Shown here piece after piece: positions 8,701 to 19,799 of a stretch of DNA of 21,835 bases; position 1 is the stretch's first letter, and the number at the start of each line of letters is the position of its first letter. The notes below the pieces were generated by a model that was not told where the DNA came from, made no database searches, and saw only the letters and a list, made by a program, of their open reading frames with translations. Source of the DNA: Entrophospora sp. SA101 (Eukaryota; Glomeromycota; Glomeromycetes; Entrophosporales; Entrophosporaceae); NCBI GenBank assembly GCA_958430865.1, contig CAUDNR010002902.1, positions 41,916-63,750 of the forward strand, given 5' to 3'. The position numbers and the translations under genes are program-made.

Positions 8701-11700
8701 CAAAAGTATCAACAACATCATCACCCACAACAATATTCCATTCTTGATCCTTTGGTTCTTCTGGGATATCAGATTCAGAGATTAAAGACGTTATATTAAA
8801 AGCCCAATTACCATCTGTTAATGGTTCAATTGAATTCAAAAATGGCGGTGAATTATATCCAAATTTATTGACATTAGATGATGATGATGCCCTTTTTAAT
8901 CTTTGAATATTTTTGATTTTATTTTGAGATGCTAATGAATCGTTATTGTTGTTTTTATTTGATTTATGCATTTTGTTTCTTTTTGCACTTGCTTCAAGAT
9001 GTGGATCATAATCATAATTGGTTGTAAGCTTTCGCCTCATTCTTGAATAATTTTCTTTTTTGTCAAGTTTCCAATGAATATCAGCAGCCTTATTTCCTCC
9101 TATTGACCAGACACCACGTTCTTGAGTCAATTCATGAAACTTGGATAACCATCTTCTTGAAGTCCTAATATAATCATTTTTCTTTTCAACTTCAAGACTA
9201 TTTAGGCGAGAAATTTCTTCACTTTGATAAGATTTGATGATTGAATTTAAATTTTTGTCAAAAGTCTCCCCCGGCTTAAGTGTTGCCGATTCTTCTTTTC
9301 TTGAACAATGTAGGAACATATCTAATTTTTTTGAAAAACGTGCTAACATACGTTTTACTATTGAGAATTCAACTTCAACTGCATCTCTCATTGCATGAAC
9401 AACATATTTATCAAATATTGCCATCCAATTACGTGATTCAACAAATTTTATAAAGATATGTATATTTAATTTTGATCCTGACCATATGGATTCAAAAACT
9501 TCATCAAAAATTGGATTATCACCACCACTAAGAATATTTAGATACTTACGACATTTGTGTATAGCAAAATAATATAATATCATTGTTTTATAATCATAAT
9601 CACCACTTATCATCTTTGATGCACTATTAATATATATTAAATTATTTATATTATTATCATCGTTTAGATTATTATTATTTTATAAAAAAATTGTTAAATA
9701 CAAACTTGAATGCATCATGAATTTCACCCAAAAGTAAAAGAATATGTTGTTGAAAAATATCACTATCATGACAATAAAATCCTCCCAAAATTTTTTTATC
9801 TGTTGGTGATGTGTAATTACTATTGTCATCATCAGTAGTAGAAAATGAATCGGGGGATAATTTTACATGTCTTTCAAGAAATTCCATTAGTTGATCAATA
9901 CATTTTTCACGTAATTCTTGATCTGGGATTGTAATACCAGCAATTAAAATTCTCATTACCATTCTACACAAATCCCCAGGTTGCTTTATAAATTGATTTT
10001 AATTATTAATAATAATAACAATCACAAGTTATATAAAAAAATTTTAAAATTTTTTTACCATTATTCCATTTTTATTACTTGGTAAATCCATTCTCCAATT
10101 TCCAGCTGTATCTAGAACATTAACAACATCAAAATACAATTGAGCTAAAGTCTTATTATCTTCCCATGGATTACTTGGACTTTGAAAGATTATATCATCA
10201 TATTTCTGTGGAGTAAACGTGGATTCTAATTTTTGTATAAGTGAATTACCAAATTTAAAATTTTATTAGATATTGGTAAACTGATTACTAATAAATTTAT
10301 AAAAATCCAGAAGTTTTAGGATAATGCTTTATATATATAAATATATACATTATCAATAAACAGGCTTCTTACCATATATAGATTTAAATGAAGAAGAATA
10401 ACTTCCTGATGGAGAATTATTACTTTTTTGTATAGTTGAATTTTGTTTTTGAATTAATGTCTGAATTAAATCTTTATTATTAAAAATTATTTCTTCAGTT
10501 AATGATATTAAACGCATCACATTTTCCTATATAAATATATACATAAATAATTATTATTTAATAAAACCAAAAAAAAAAAAAATTACAAAATCAAAAAATA
10601 AATAAATACCAATTTTGTATTGGAAAAAGAAGCACCAATTGAATTTTTACACTCTTTAGTAGTTAATGTCAAAAGTTGTATTAATAAAGAACGAATTGTT
10701 TCTAAAGAATCTTGTCTATCACTTGTCCATAAATAGATTATAGTTTCTTCAACAACTCGATAGCCATCATTATTGACCTCCAAAATATTCCATATAATAA
10801 TTGCTAAAAATTCTAAAGCCCAATCTGAAGTAACTTTATTTGCCTTTTGTGCTAGAATACCTTCTTGATCACCAAATACAGGTATAAGTCGGATGAGATA
10901 TTTTTGCCAAAGCCATAAATAATTATTATTTATTTCTGTACAATATGAAATATTAAGTTTAAATATTTCTATTAGGTCTTTAAGAATTCTACATTTGTCA
11001 TTTCTTTTTGTGCCCTCAGAATTTAATAATGCCAAAATTAAAAAAATTATTCTAAAGTTTTTAACTTGGATCATCATCATGGTGGTGGCTGTGGTTGATG
11101 GGGATGATTCGAGTTCCTTTTCACATGTCACTTTAGCCAAATTAAAATTTTCAGATGCCCAATCCAGCAATGCATAATAAATATTAATGGTTAATGATTC
11201 ACCTTCCATTAGCTTTAATAGATTGTTAATACCTGACTCTTCAAATCTAAGCTTCTTTACAAATTGAATTGGAGTCAAAGGGCAAGAGATCAAATATGTA
11301 ATTATTTTGATAGAATTCAAACGAACATTTTCATCTCTTCGTTTCAACATTTCACACAGAAATTCAAATCCACCATAAGATGAAATAATATCAATCATAT
11401 CTTTATTTGATTTGTTTTTTTGCAATAAAGTCAAAATCATATTTAAAATTTCAACAATGTGTACATCATCATCATTAATCAATAAATTTCTAAAAATAAC
11501 CAAAACTTCATCCTTTTTAATCCCATCTTTGAAATAACTGAGAATAATACTAATAATCATTCCACGAAGTTCTTTAATTTGAGATGTTTTTGGTCTATTA
11601 GCACCTGATGTAAGATGTCTGTGTGGTACAGAGGTATTAGTTTGCCTATACCAATAAACATTTTGAAGGACATCCAAAAAAAATTGAATACCAAATAGAT

Positions 11701-13621
11701 CTCGACACATTTGTTTTCTGGCATCAACAAAATTTTTCAAAAATTCAATACAATACTTTTGTATATCAACAGTTGCATACATCCACAATCTAAATTCAAA
11801 TATTAAATGCTTATAAACTTCATTTACAAGAGTTTCATTGGATGATTCTAATGTACTTGCCAATGTAAGCATACTTTTAAAAGCTGATATAGAGAAGTGT
11901 CTTGGACCAATTTGTTGAAGTAATAGACTAAGAACTTTGATACCTTGATTTTTTATGATATGATTTTGACTTTTTGAATTGTTATGTAATAGTGATGTCA
12001 AAAGTACAAAAAAAATTCTACATGGACCTTCAAAGGAGAAAAAATCATCTTGTAATTCACTTATTGCTTGAAAAGCAATGGAATTTAAATTGTCAAACCG
12101 CATGATAATAGGAAATAAAATCTCTATATCACCTAAACATTGTATTGCATTCTGTATACTTAGCGTAGAACATTTTTCAACTCCAAATAGTTTAGCCTCT
12201 AGAGAATATTTTTTCGTTAAATTTGTAGATGCTAAATTATAACAACTTTGATCTTTTGATGAAGAAGCTTTAACATTAAAACTAAATAGGACTTTTTGAT
12301 TGTAAAAAATTTCACTAAATAATTTTTCAGCAGGCGTTATTGTTGTTTTTGTTGTTGTTGATGAATTTGTAGTTAATTCCTTATGTTCGGATTGATAAGC
12401 ATTATTTGGACCAAGTTCATATAGCATCTTTATTTGTTCTTTGTTTAGGATATCTGATATCATATAAACTGTAGTCATTTGACCCCTAAAACTATTATAA
12501 AGATTACTATTGTTGTTGTTGTTGGTATTAAATGATCTAGATTTATTAGAATGTTTGCCATTTTGTAAAGAGTTAATGTCCAAAGAGGCACCTATAGTAC
12601 AATAATTAAATAAGTGAGTAGCAGTAGTAGAAGAATAATAATAATTTGTTGGATATTCTAAATTATATTCGAAATAACTATCTCCATTTATAACTATTGA
12701 TAGTTCAGCAGGTGTTGTAGTCCATCCTTTTTTTGAGGGTTGATGCACAATAGTAATAAAGTACAGTCTGTTCTGTGCAAAAATAAAATTTTTCACAGTA
12801 ATTGTTGTAACCTTAGTGCCTTTTTTAGATTGGATTGATAATTTGTTTTTATCAAAATATGCTTCAATCCCATCACCATTTTCTTTGAAGAATGAAAATA
12901 ATCGTGGAGAATAATCATTATTTCTGTTATTTTCGTTATTAAAGGCTTTTGAATTTAATGATAAAAGAGAATCCAATTTTATCCAAGTGAAAAAGGAATA
13001 ACCATTTGTAGGAAAATTTTCAATTCTTGATAATTTAATGCCAGAATCAATTCCTCCTTTAAAGTAAAAGAAATCTAAAGTAGTGTAATTGGAAGTATTC
13101 TGTTTTTGAGCAATTGAACTCAAAAATTTTAATAGAGAACCTTGATACCATATACTACTAGAATTCTCTCGTTGACTATTGTTATTGTTGTTATTGTCTT
13201 CAATTTCAATATTCTTATTACAAATCATATTTAATATTAACTTAATATCTGAAACTTTGACAGAAAATGAACAAATGATTTCTAATAGTTTCATTGTACT
13301 TTCAACAACTTCATTTCTTTGACTTATCTTCCAAATTACAGTAGTTAGCAATTTGCGAGTGATGTTAGCTTTAAACAATATCCATTTGTTAATATCATTT
13401 TCTTCTGCAAAATCTATTAATTTATCAATAAATTGTAATTGTATGGATTTTTCCATGGAAGAAAGTTGTTCCAATAAATTCCTAAGAGTGCCAATGTGTG
13501 ATGTCACGCACTCATTATTAAATTGCCATTCATCCTTATTGTCAAGCAGACTATTTAATTCTTCAAGTGGTTGTGAAAGAAGTTCTGTTGTGCTATCGTT
13601 ACTGTTGAAAGAATCAGTCAT
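5759..13621 (-). CDS. BEACH domain/WD40 protein (neurobeachin/LRBA/Bph1 class)
   Basis: Large scaffold of the BEACH family, whose members act in vesicle trafficking, membrane protein sorting and lysosome-related or vacuole function. Twelve exons fit one frame: 10610-13621, 10373-10526, 10059-10225, 9706-9983, 7642-9623, 7090-7537, 6838-7013, 6575-6759, 6452-6505, 6230-6367, 5987-6153, 5759-5897; about 2299 aa. Exon 1 holds helical N-terminal sequence and a concanavalin-like lectin domain near residues 195-400 ([23 protein letters not shown]), then armadillo-like helices with N-rich low-complexity inserts. The PH-like domain lies near 1498-1610 ([17 protein letters not shown]). BEACH spans about 1640-1925, with [65 protein letters not shown] (which spans an intron) and [10 protein letters not shown]40 blades fill the C-terminus ([31 protein letters not shown]). 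The start is the first ATG of the open frame. Least certain are the exon 2/3 acceptor and the exon 7/8 junction (GTTATT donor). Size matches fungal Bph1-like proteins. Confidence 0.93.
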
Positions 13622-13974
13622 ATCAATAAAATTATTGATTTGATTCTTGGAATAAATTACGTCTTTTTTTCAATAAAATAAAAATTTATGTATTTATTTA
13701 TTTGTTAATTTAATCGTATTTGATCTTGAAAAATAGATCATTATTAATATTAATAATAAATTTTGTTTGTATATTTATAATAATATGGAATAATAATAAA
13801 TAGGAAAAAAAATGGCTAATCCGCAGGAAATTCAATACCAATACCAACCAATTAATTTTATCAATGTCGCACACTATTCTCATGCAGTGGGACACTAGGG
13901 GTGTGTGTCAAAAGTTGTTTACTTGTTATTGTTGTACGATACTTATTAGGTAACAGAAATGATCAACTTTGAGC
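13622..13974. other. Upstream region of the BEACH gene
   Basis: AT-rich, with AATAAT and TTTATTTATTTG runs and no reading frame that I can support. It should contain the BEACH promoter, but no clear element stands out. It ends at the hAT target duplication. Confidence 0.4.
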
Positions 13975-14889
13975 AGGAAATTTAGGGTGTCCAGGATAGT
14001 CTACGTGTATAATTTATTTTTATGTAAGTGATTGACGATGATATTCAATACCACAATTATAGAATTGTAGAATGAAAAATGGTGAGTGGTTTCTGCATTA
14101 GAATGTTCGAGGAACAAAAGTCATTATAATAATCATCTTTACATTGAAACTGGGAAATTATATTGTTGTTTTTGTAACCATGCTATAAATCATGAAAAAA
14201 AATCAATTGTTGATAACCATATAGAATCAACGAAATGTAAAGCTTGCTGAACAAAAACATAAAAATAATCCACAACCTTTACAAAGCTCTTTGCTTTCTT
14301 TCACTAATAATGATTGTGACAAAATCAATATTGCAATTATTGAAGCATTTACTAAAGCTGATATTTCTCTGGATAAAATAGATAAATTAAAGTCTTTTTT
14401 TAATTCATATTGTAAGAATGGTAAAAAAATTTTCATATCAAAAAAATTAAAAAAAATTAATTTGAATATTTTAATGTAAATTATCATTTATTTTTATTTT
14501 TATTATTTCCTAGGAGGTCATATTGTAGGTTCAAATCACTTGAAAAAAATATACCAATGAATTATGAATTTGAAGTACAGAAATTAAAAATTTTAATAAA
14601 AATAAAATGATTAGTATAACTGTTGATGAAACTTCCTGTGTCCGATGTTGATGCTGAAAGATCTTTTTCAATTTATAAAAGTATATTAACTGATAAATGC
14701 ACAGCTTTAAAAGATGATTCGATTAAAAAATTAAATTTCATATATTTTAATTTTTCTGATGAATAATTATAAATTTGCCCAAAAATTATAAAAAAAGCAT
14801 AAAGCATAAAGCATAATTCTAGAAAAAAAAAGCACCAGTGCATAATTTGGAAGAAAAAAAAGCATAATCCTGGACACCCTAAGGAAATT
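13975..14889 (+). mobile_element. hAT transposon relic with internal deletion (13983-14881)
   Basis: A complete but non-autonomous hAT element. Terminal inverted repeats are TAGGGTGTCCAGGAT at 13983-13997 and its complement at 14867-14881. The 8-bp duplication AGGAAATT flanks both ends (13975-13982 and 14882-14889), the size diagnostic of hAT. Inside, transposase remnants read on the plus strand: a BED-like zinc finger LYCCFCNHAINHEKKSIVDN with a following HIESTK (about 14160-14240), then IIEAFTKADISLDKIDKL with FFNSYCKNGK (about 14340-14430), then ISITVDET at about 14610-14633 (start of the catalytic domain), joined at once to LPVSDVDAERSFSIYKS (from about 14630), the start of the C-terminal dimerisation region. 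The catalytic core between these is gone. Stops and frameshifts break the rest. It cannot encode transposase but might have been mobilised in trans. Confidence 0.88.
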
Positions 14890-15230
14890 TCAATAACTCT
14901 CAAAGAATTTACGCGTTTTTTAAAAAAGATACGGTGCAGATCATCTAATAATAATAATAATAATAATAATAATTAAATTTTGGGTTGGAGTGTTTGGATA
15001 TGAAATTCTGATTGGCTAATTTGAATTTCACACGTGTGAATTGCAAATTCACATAGATTGCAAAAGGAAATAATATAAAGAATTATAAATAAATGAATGA
15101 ATAAATAAATGGACTACTGTCATTCTCAATACAAAAAAAAAAAAAGGTTTTTTCCACTCTATTCAATAAAACACAATAGATTGAGCCAAGTCAAATTTTT
15201 AAATTTTATAAATACACTTATTTTTATATA
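14890..15230 (+). promoter_or_regulatory. Kinase upstream region with E-box palindrome, CCAAT and TATA-like sites
   Basis: Non-coding sequence between the hAT element and the kinase start. It holds the dispersed motif TACGGTGCAGATCATC (14930-14945), an AAT trinucleotide run just after it, an inverted CCAAT box (ATTGG at 15011-15015), a perfect 14-bp palindrome TTCACACGTGTGAA (15027-15040) with a central CACGTG E-box, and TATAAATA at 15207-15214. The last is only 24 bp before the ATG, so its role as a TATA box is doubtful. Function is inferred from motif form alone. Confidence 0.3.
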
Positions 15231-16746
15231 ATGTCTCATTACAAATTATTATCACCAGAAAGAAGGAGATTTGTAATTAAAGTTCGTAATGAAATGTATA
15301 ATAATGCTCTAATGAGTTCTGATGAAGAAAGTAGAAAAGATTATTATTTTTCATTAGTCAAAAAAAATGAGGAGCTTTCTGAGAATGAAAAAGAATATTG
15401 TAAAGAAGAGTTTATTTATGATGTTGAATTAATTAATGTAATGTATAAACATGGTAAATCAAAAGAATGTAATAAGTGTAAATCAACAAGATACTCTGAT
15501 AGATTCTGTAAGGGTTGCATTAGTTTACAATTACAGAGTCTTTTCACTACTTGGACATCTGGAAACAACATAGTTGATGAATTCATTCAACAATGTCAAA
15601 TGAAATCATCTCTGCCAACTAAAATTATAGAATGGATACCTTTTGAACAATTTGAAAAAGTAACCAAGTTGACAGAGGGTGGATTTAGTTCAATTTATAC
15701 TGCTGAATGGACAAGGGGATATATAATTGATTATAATGAAAATAAAAAGGAATTTAGTTATCGTAAACAGAAAGATGTAGTATTAAAAAGTTTGAATGAT
15801 TCAAGTAATCCAGGAAAAAGCTTTTTTGATGAGGTTGGCAGTTGTCATTTAAAACAAAGTTAACAATAACATTGTATTATACAATGCTAATTGATTTTAT
15901 ATTTATTTTCAGGCAATGAATTATTGTAAAATTAAATCAAATTTAATTAATCCTTGTTATGGCATAACTAAATTCCCAGATAATGGAAATTATGCAATAG
16001 TTTTAGATTATGCTCCAGAAGGAAATTTAAGGGGTTACTTGAAAAAAAATCATTTTAATTTAACATTAAAAGACAAAATTATAATCTTTGATTATTTATG
16101 TGATGCATTAGATGATATACATCAAAAAGATTTAATCCATTGTGATTTACATAGTGGCAATATACTTGTGGAAGGAGGTAATTGTTATATTACAGATTTA
16201 GGATTATGTGGATCAGTTGATGAAAAATCATCAGATAAAATCTATGGAATTGTATCATATGTTGCACCTGAGCTACTTAGAGGAAAAAGGAACACCAAAG
16301 CATCTGATATCTATAGTGTTGGAATGTTAATGTGGGAAATATTTGCAGGTCATCCACCATTTGATGATAGAGCTCATGATCATTGTTTAATTTTTGATAT
16401 ATGTGAAGAAGGTTTACGACCACCAATATTACCAGGAATGCCTGAAGATTATGCACAAATGATGCAGAGGTGTTGGGATGTGGATCCATCAAAAAGACCA
16501 ACTAGTAGAGAACTTCGGGACTTTGCCGAAGATAAACATAAGGAGATTCGTGATAATGATTGTAGCAGCAGTGGTGCTGATGCTGGTGCTGGTGATGATT
16601 TGCAACAAATACACAAATCACACCCAGATGCATACCATACAAGTAGAATATTAAATGAAGAGATTGCTAGATCAAAATGCTTTAAAAGTTATACAATTAA
16701 TGACAGTTCATTAGATTTTGACTTGCTTGTTAACAAAGGTGAATAA
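15231..16746 (+). CDS. TKL-like protein kinase with N-terminal zinc knuckle
   Basis: Protein kinase of the type massively expanded in glomeromycete fungi. Exon 1 is 15231-15833 (201 codons), exon 2 is 15913-16746; the product is about 478 aa. The donor is GTTGGC right after the GAG codon of FFDE, and the acceptor TTTTCAG. Residues 80-96 form a C-x2-C-x9-C-x2-C cluster (ECNKCKST...FCKGC), a likely zinc site. The kinase domain starts near 137 (IPFEQFEKV): loop TEGGFSSIYTAEW with the third loop glycine replaced by serine, ATP-site lysine K186 (VVLKSL), catalytic loop HCDLHSGN with D279 and N284, metal-binding D296 in DLG, and APE at 319-321 (YVAPELLRGK). The HRD arginine is cysteine, so it is a non-RD kinase. 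It should be active, since the key lysine and aspartates are kept. The C-terminus has a GADAGAG linker and the HPDAYHTSRILNEE tail seen in related kinases. Substrate unknown. Confidence 0.88.
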
Positions 16747-17735
16747 AAATTTCATTATTATTAATTGGAAATTATTATCCATTAATTATTATTAACAATT
16801 TGATTTTAATAAACATTAGATTATAGTAATTAAAAGAAAGAATTGAATTTAATCTCTACTATAAATTTATTTGTAATAATTATTTATCTTTTTATTTTTA
16901 TTTCAATATTTTTTATAATAAACTTTTACAGTTTTCTGATTCTTGTTGAATGGGGATATTGCAAGGTAGCCTTTTAATTATTGCTTAACTTTTGGGTTAT
17001 TCTTGTTAGTTAATTGCAAGCAACTCACAATGATTTAATGCTTGTCATTAATAAGTTCACCACTTTCTTGTATGTGAATCTGTAAGCACACTTGATAACT
17101 GTAAGTAAACAAATAACAATAGCTCTTTACAAAGCTCAAAAGTTCCTTTTATTCATTTGTGACCAATTTATTTTAATTGTTTATCCTTTTTATATTCTTG
17201 TCCAATTGCAAACTCCCTTTGGTTTATTTACAAAACAACTCAAGTAACTTGTTTAACGGCCTTACATTTACAATTAAAATAATACTACCAGTATTACTGA
17301 TTAACCAACCATTGGATAATACTTCATTGACACCCATTAGTTAACCAACAACATTAGTCCTAACCTTGCTTGCTTTCTAACTAAAGCAAATAAGTGTGGC
17401 TTTTTACCAAAGCTCCCACAATTGTTACCTTTTACCAAGGCACTAACTACACTTGTTGTTTTTATCAAAGTGCCTTAAACAAAGAAAATAAAAACAATGT
17501 TTTATTTTTATTTTTATTTTTAAAAGTTTTTAATGATTAATTTTATTTAATAATGATTCTATCACAGATATCACCGATTAATTTGGGAGAGCGTGTTTTT
17601 AATTGGTGATAACAATTATTTTTATTTTTGCGTGGATCAGAATGAATGGGGATCAACGAATTGATTTTGTTATTAGTGAATAATTTTGTTTAAAGAAGAT
17701 AATAGTTTAAATAAAATATTTATTTTATTTATTTA
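16747..17735. other. Gene-free AT-rich stretch after the kinase
   Basis: No reading frame that I can support on either strand. AATAAA (near 16808) just after the kinase stop may serve as a polyadenylation signal. Around 17390-17470, loosely repeated TTTTACCAAAG/TTTACCAAGGC/TTATCAAAGTGCC phrases suggest an old degenerate repeat. I looked for LTR boundaries and did not find a convincing pair. Confidence 0.4.
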
Positions 17736-18097
17736 GTTTTCTTAGTCGAAACTAATTAACTTGCAAGAAAGTTTTCCTTAGTCGAAACTAATTAACTTGT
17801 AACAAAGTTTTCCTTAGTCAAAACTAATTAACTTGTAAGAAAGTTTCCTTAGTCAAAACTAATTAACTTGTAAGAAAGTTTTCCTTAGTCGAAACTAATT
17901 AGTTTGTAACAAAGTTTTCCTTAGTCGAAACTAATTAACTTGTAACAAAGTTTTCCTTAGTCGAAACTAATTAACTTGTAACAAAGTTTTCCTTGGTCGA
18001 AACTAATTAACTTGTAAGAAAGTTTTCCTTAGTTGAAACTAATTAACTTGTAACAAAGTTTTCCTTAGTCAAAACTAATTAACTTGTAAGAAAGTTG
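17736..18097. repeat. 36-bp minisatellite, ten units
   Basis: Ten head-to-tail units with the core TTAGTCGAAACTAATTAACT; the remainder of each unit is TGTAACAAAGTTTTCC or a close variant. Core phrases start near 17742, 17778, 17814, 17849, 17885, 17921, 17957, 17993, 18029 and 18065, so nine spacings are 36 bp or, once, 35 bp. Units vary at a few fixed points: TCGAAA/TCAAAA/TTGAAA, GTAAC/GTAAG, and one TTGGTC. There are no unique spacers, so despite the 36-bp unit it is not a CRISPR array. Confidence 0.9.
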
Positions 18098-18144
18098 CTT
18101 TTACATTAGGTCGAAATCAAGTTCTTTATATACATGTTCATTTA

Positions 18145-18272
18145 CATATTAGCCCGAATTACGCGAGTCCGCTTGGTTTGGGCGATTCCGCTCAAATTGT
18201 GCGTTTTCGCTCAGATTGCGCGAATTCGCTTACTTTGTACTTGGGCGAATCCGCACGTTTTGAGCGTTCCGG
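18145..18272. repeat. Degenerate GC-richer array, about 19-bp period
   Basis: An island with far more G and C than its surroundings, made of CGATTCCGCT-like phrases: CGATTCCGCTCAAATTGTG, CGTTTTCGCTCAGATTGCG, a longer unit starting CGAATTCGCTTAC, and CGAATCCGCACGTTTTGAG. Two units are exactly 19 bp apart and the others drift. It begins about 50 bp after the 36-bp minisatellite. Confidence 0.6.
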
Positions 18273-18940
18273 GAGAATCGTCATTAATCTCTACTAAATA
18301 AAGTTAAATATGAATGTGCTACGGATTGATTGATAATAATTAAATATGCGAAACGTAACACGAATTCGGATGATAATAAATAGTTATACACGTTATAAAT
18401 AAATAGAATTAACAAAAATAAAAAATAATAAAAAATAATAGATTAAATAATAATAAAAATAGAAATAAAATTTAAATTGTCCCGGAATTAAGAGATTCGA
18501 CCAAAAGATCTGCGTCAAAATCTAATTCCGGTAACACAGAGTTTTGTTTCATTGATCACTGGGTTTATTATTGCAAAGAAACTTAATCAATAAATATTGA
18601 TATTATAAAACTTCCATAATTATTTACATGACAATTTGATATTATGTAACCATAAAAAGATTATAATAATTTATTTACCCTGATCATGATCACATTATTA
18701 ATATAAGGGGTGCTCAAGTTTAAGTGTGTGGGAACTATATTTGTACAGCAAAAGAAAAACTTGGCTCCTTGGGAACAACTGATGAAACAAAGGAGAGATT
18801 GAGATATATAAAAAAAAAGTCCTTGGAATGTATATATAAGTTTTTTTTTGTAAGCAAAAGCAATTTTACTGGGTTATTTTTAACATAATACTTTACAACT
18901 TTGGAAACATTTTGTTGATCAACATATATTACAAATTTAC
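18273..18940. other. Gene-free stretch with a long-loop inverted repeat
   Basis: AT-rich with no supported gene. CCGGAATTA at 18482-18490 is mirrored by TAATTCCGG at 18523-18531, a 9-bp stem with a 32-base loop. A GGGGTGCTCAAGTTTAAGTG phrase at 18709-18728 resembles a transposon end, but I found no partner. No second exon for the kinase pseudogene can be read here. Confidence 0.35.
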
Positions 18941-19425
18941 CTCTTTTAAAATATCTGAAATTTTATTATTAAAATTATATAATCTGTTTAATACAACATC
19001 TCTTGTTCCATAAAAATTGTTAATCCATGTTGCTTTATGAACTTCTCCAAAACCAAATACTCAATACTATTAAATTCATTATATGGAATCCAATATATAT
19101 TTTTATGATATTGTGCATCTTGTTTACATTCATTAAAAAATCTTGCTTTCTTTATAACCATCACATAATAAAATTTTTTTTTTCATCAATACTAATAAAT
19201 ACTTCACTTAATTCACAGGTTTTATCTGCATTTAACCAAATTTTTTTTTCTTTTTCTTTTTCTAATTTAAAATTTTTTAGTTCATTTATTGATTTATTAA
19301 GAAAATCAAAATAATTTTTTTCAATAAATCTTTACAACTGGTACAGTTATCTAATTCATTTAATAAAATGACATTTTCTTCTGTGAAATCTGATTCTAAT
19401 ATTTTAATGTGTCAAAATGGTTCAT
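18941..19425 (-). pseudogene. TKL-like kinase pseudogene, exon 1 only
   Basis: Reading the minus strand from about 19425: LKILESDFTEENVILLNELD with CTSC just after it, a lysine-rich coiled stretch, IWLNADKTCELSEVFISIDE, then after frameshifts WIPYNEFNSIEYL and GFGEVHKATW (glycine-rich loop), followed by RDVVLNRLYNF, where the ATP-site lysine position is asparagine. It ends DILKE immediately before GTAAAT, the same exon boundary as FFDE in the kinase at 15231. At least two frameshifts and the loss of exon 2 with the whole catalytic loop make it dead. Confidence 0.7.
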
Positions 19426-19799
19426 CTAATAAGTTGCATTATTTATTTATTAATCATCAACAGTATCCATTTTTTAGAAATTCAAATTAAAAATTCTCTA
19501 GTCAAAATTGCTGCATCTCATATTTGTATAAATGGTAACAATAATCTTAACATTTTTAGTTTGTTTATTAATTTATAAAAGGTTGCTTGTTCCCGGCAAA
19601 ATACGATATGAAATCGAGTGAGTGTCAAAAAAAGAAGAATAATTTTGTGATGCTAACCAGAAGATTTTTACATCTGTTCCTTTCTATTTTCTGTTATTCT
19701 AAAATAGCACAAATTCAATTCAATGTCATTTACGAACTGGTAATTCAATTATTTAGCAATTATACCATGTTGATATGATGTATCAAGGGTATATTACGA
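19426..19799. other. No supported gene
   Basis: AT-rich sequence between the kinase pseudogene and the small minus-strand ORF. A short plus-strand open frame at 19587-19778 has no recognisable feature and I do not call it. Confidence 0.35.

Noticed and set aside
13353..13643. Plus-strand ORF over the BEACH start
   Set aside because: Shadow of the long BEACH exon on the other strand.
14227..14487. Minus-strand ORF across the hAT element
   Set aside because: Antisense of the transposase remnant AFTKADISLDKIDKL, which explains its open frame.
15834..15863. Kinase ending at the stop 15861-15863 as a short protein
   Set aside because: A GTTGGC donor at 15834 and TTTTCAG acceptor at 15906-15912 join the two kinase halves in frame, giving a full domain.
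17736..18097. CRISPR array (36-bp repeats)
   Set aside because: Units are head to tail with no unique spacers, and the host is eukaryotic; it is a minisatellite.
16926..18545. Solo LTR bounded by AGTTTT repeats and TG...CA-like ends
   Set aside because: The flanking hexamer is low complexity, the TG/CA ends do not line up with equal duplications, and no primer-binding or polypurine site is visible.
18709..18728. Transposon terminal repeat GGGGTGCTCAAGTTTAAGTG
   Set aside because: No inverted partner found in the window, so no element can be defined.
19027..19314. Plus-strand 95-codon ORF
   Set aside because: It is the antisense of the kinase pseudogene and has no features of its own.
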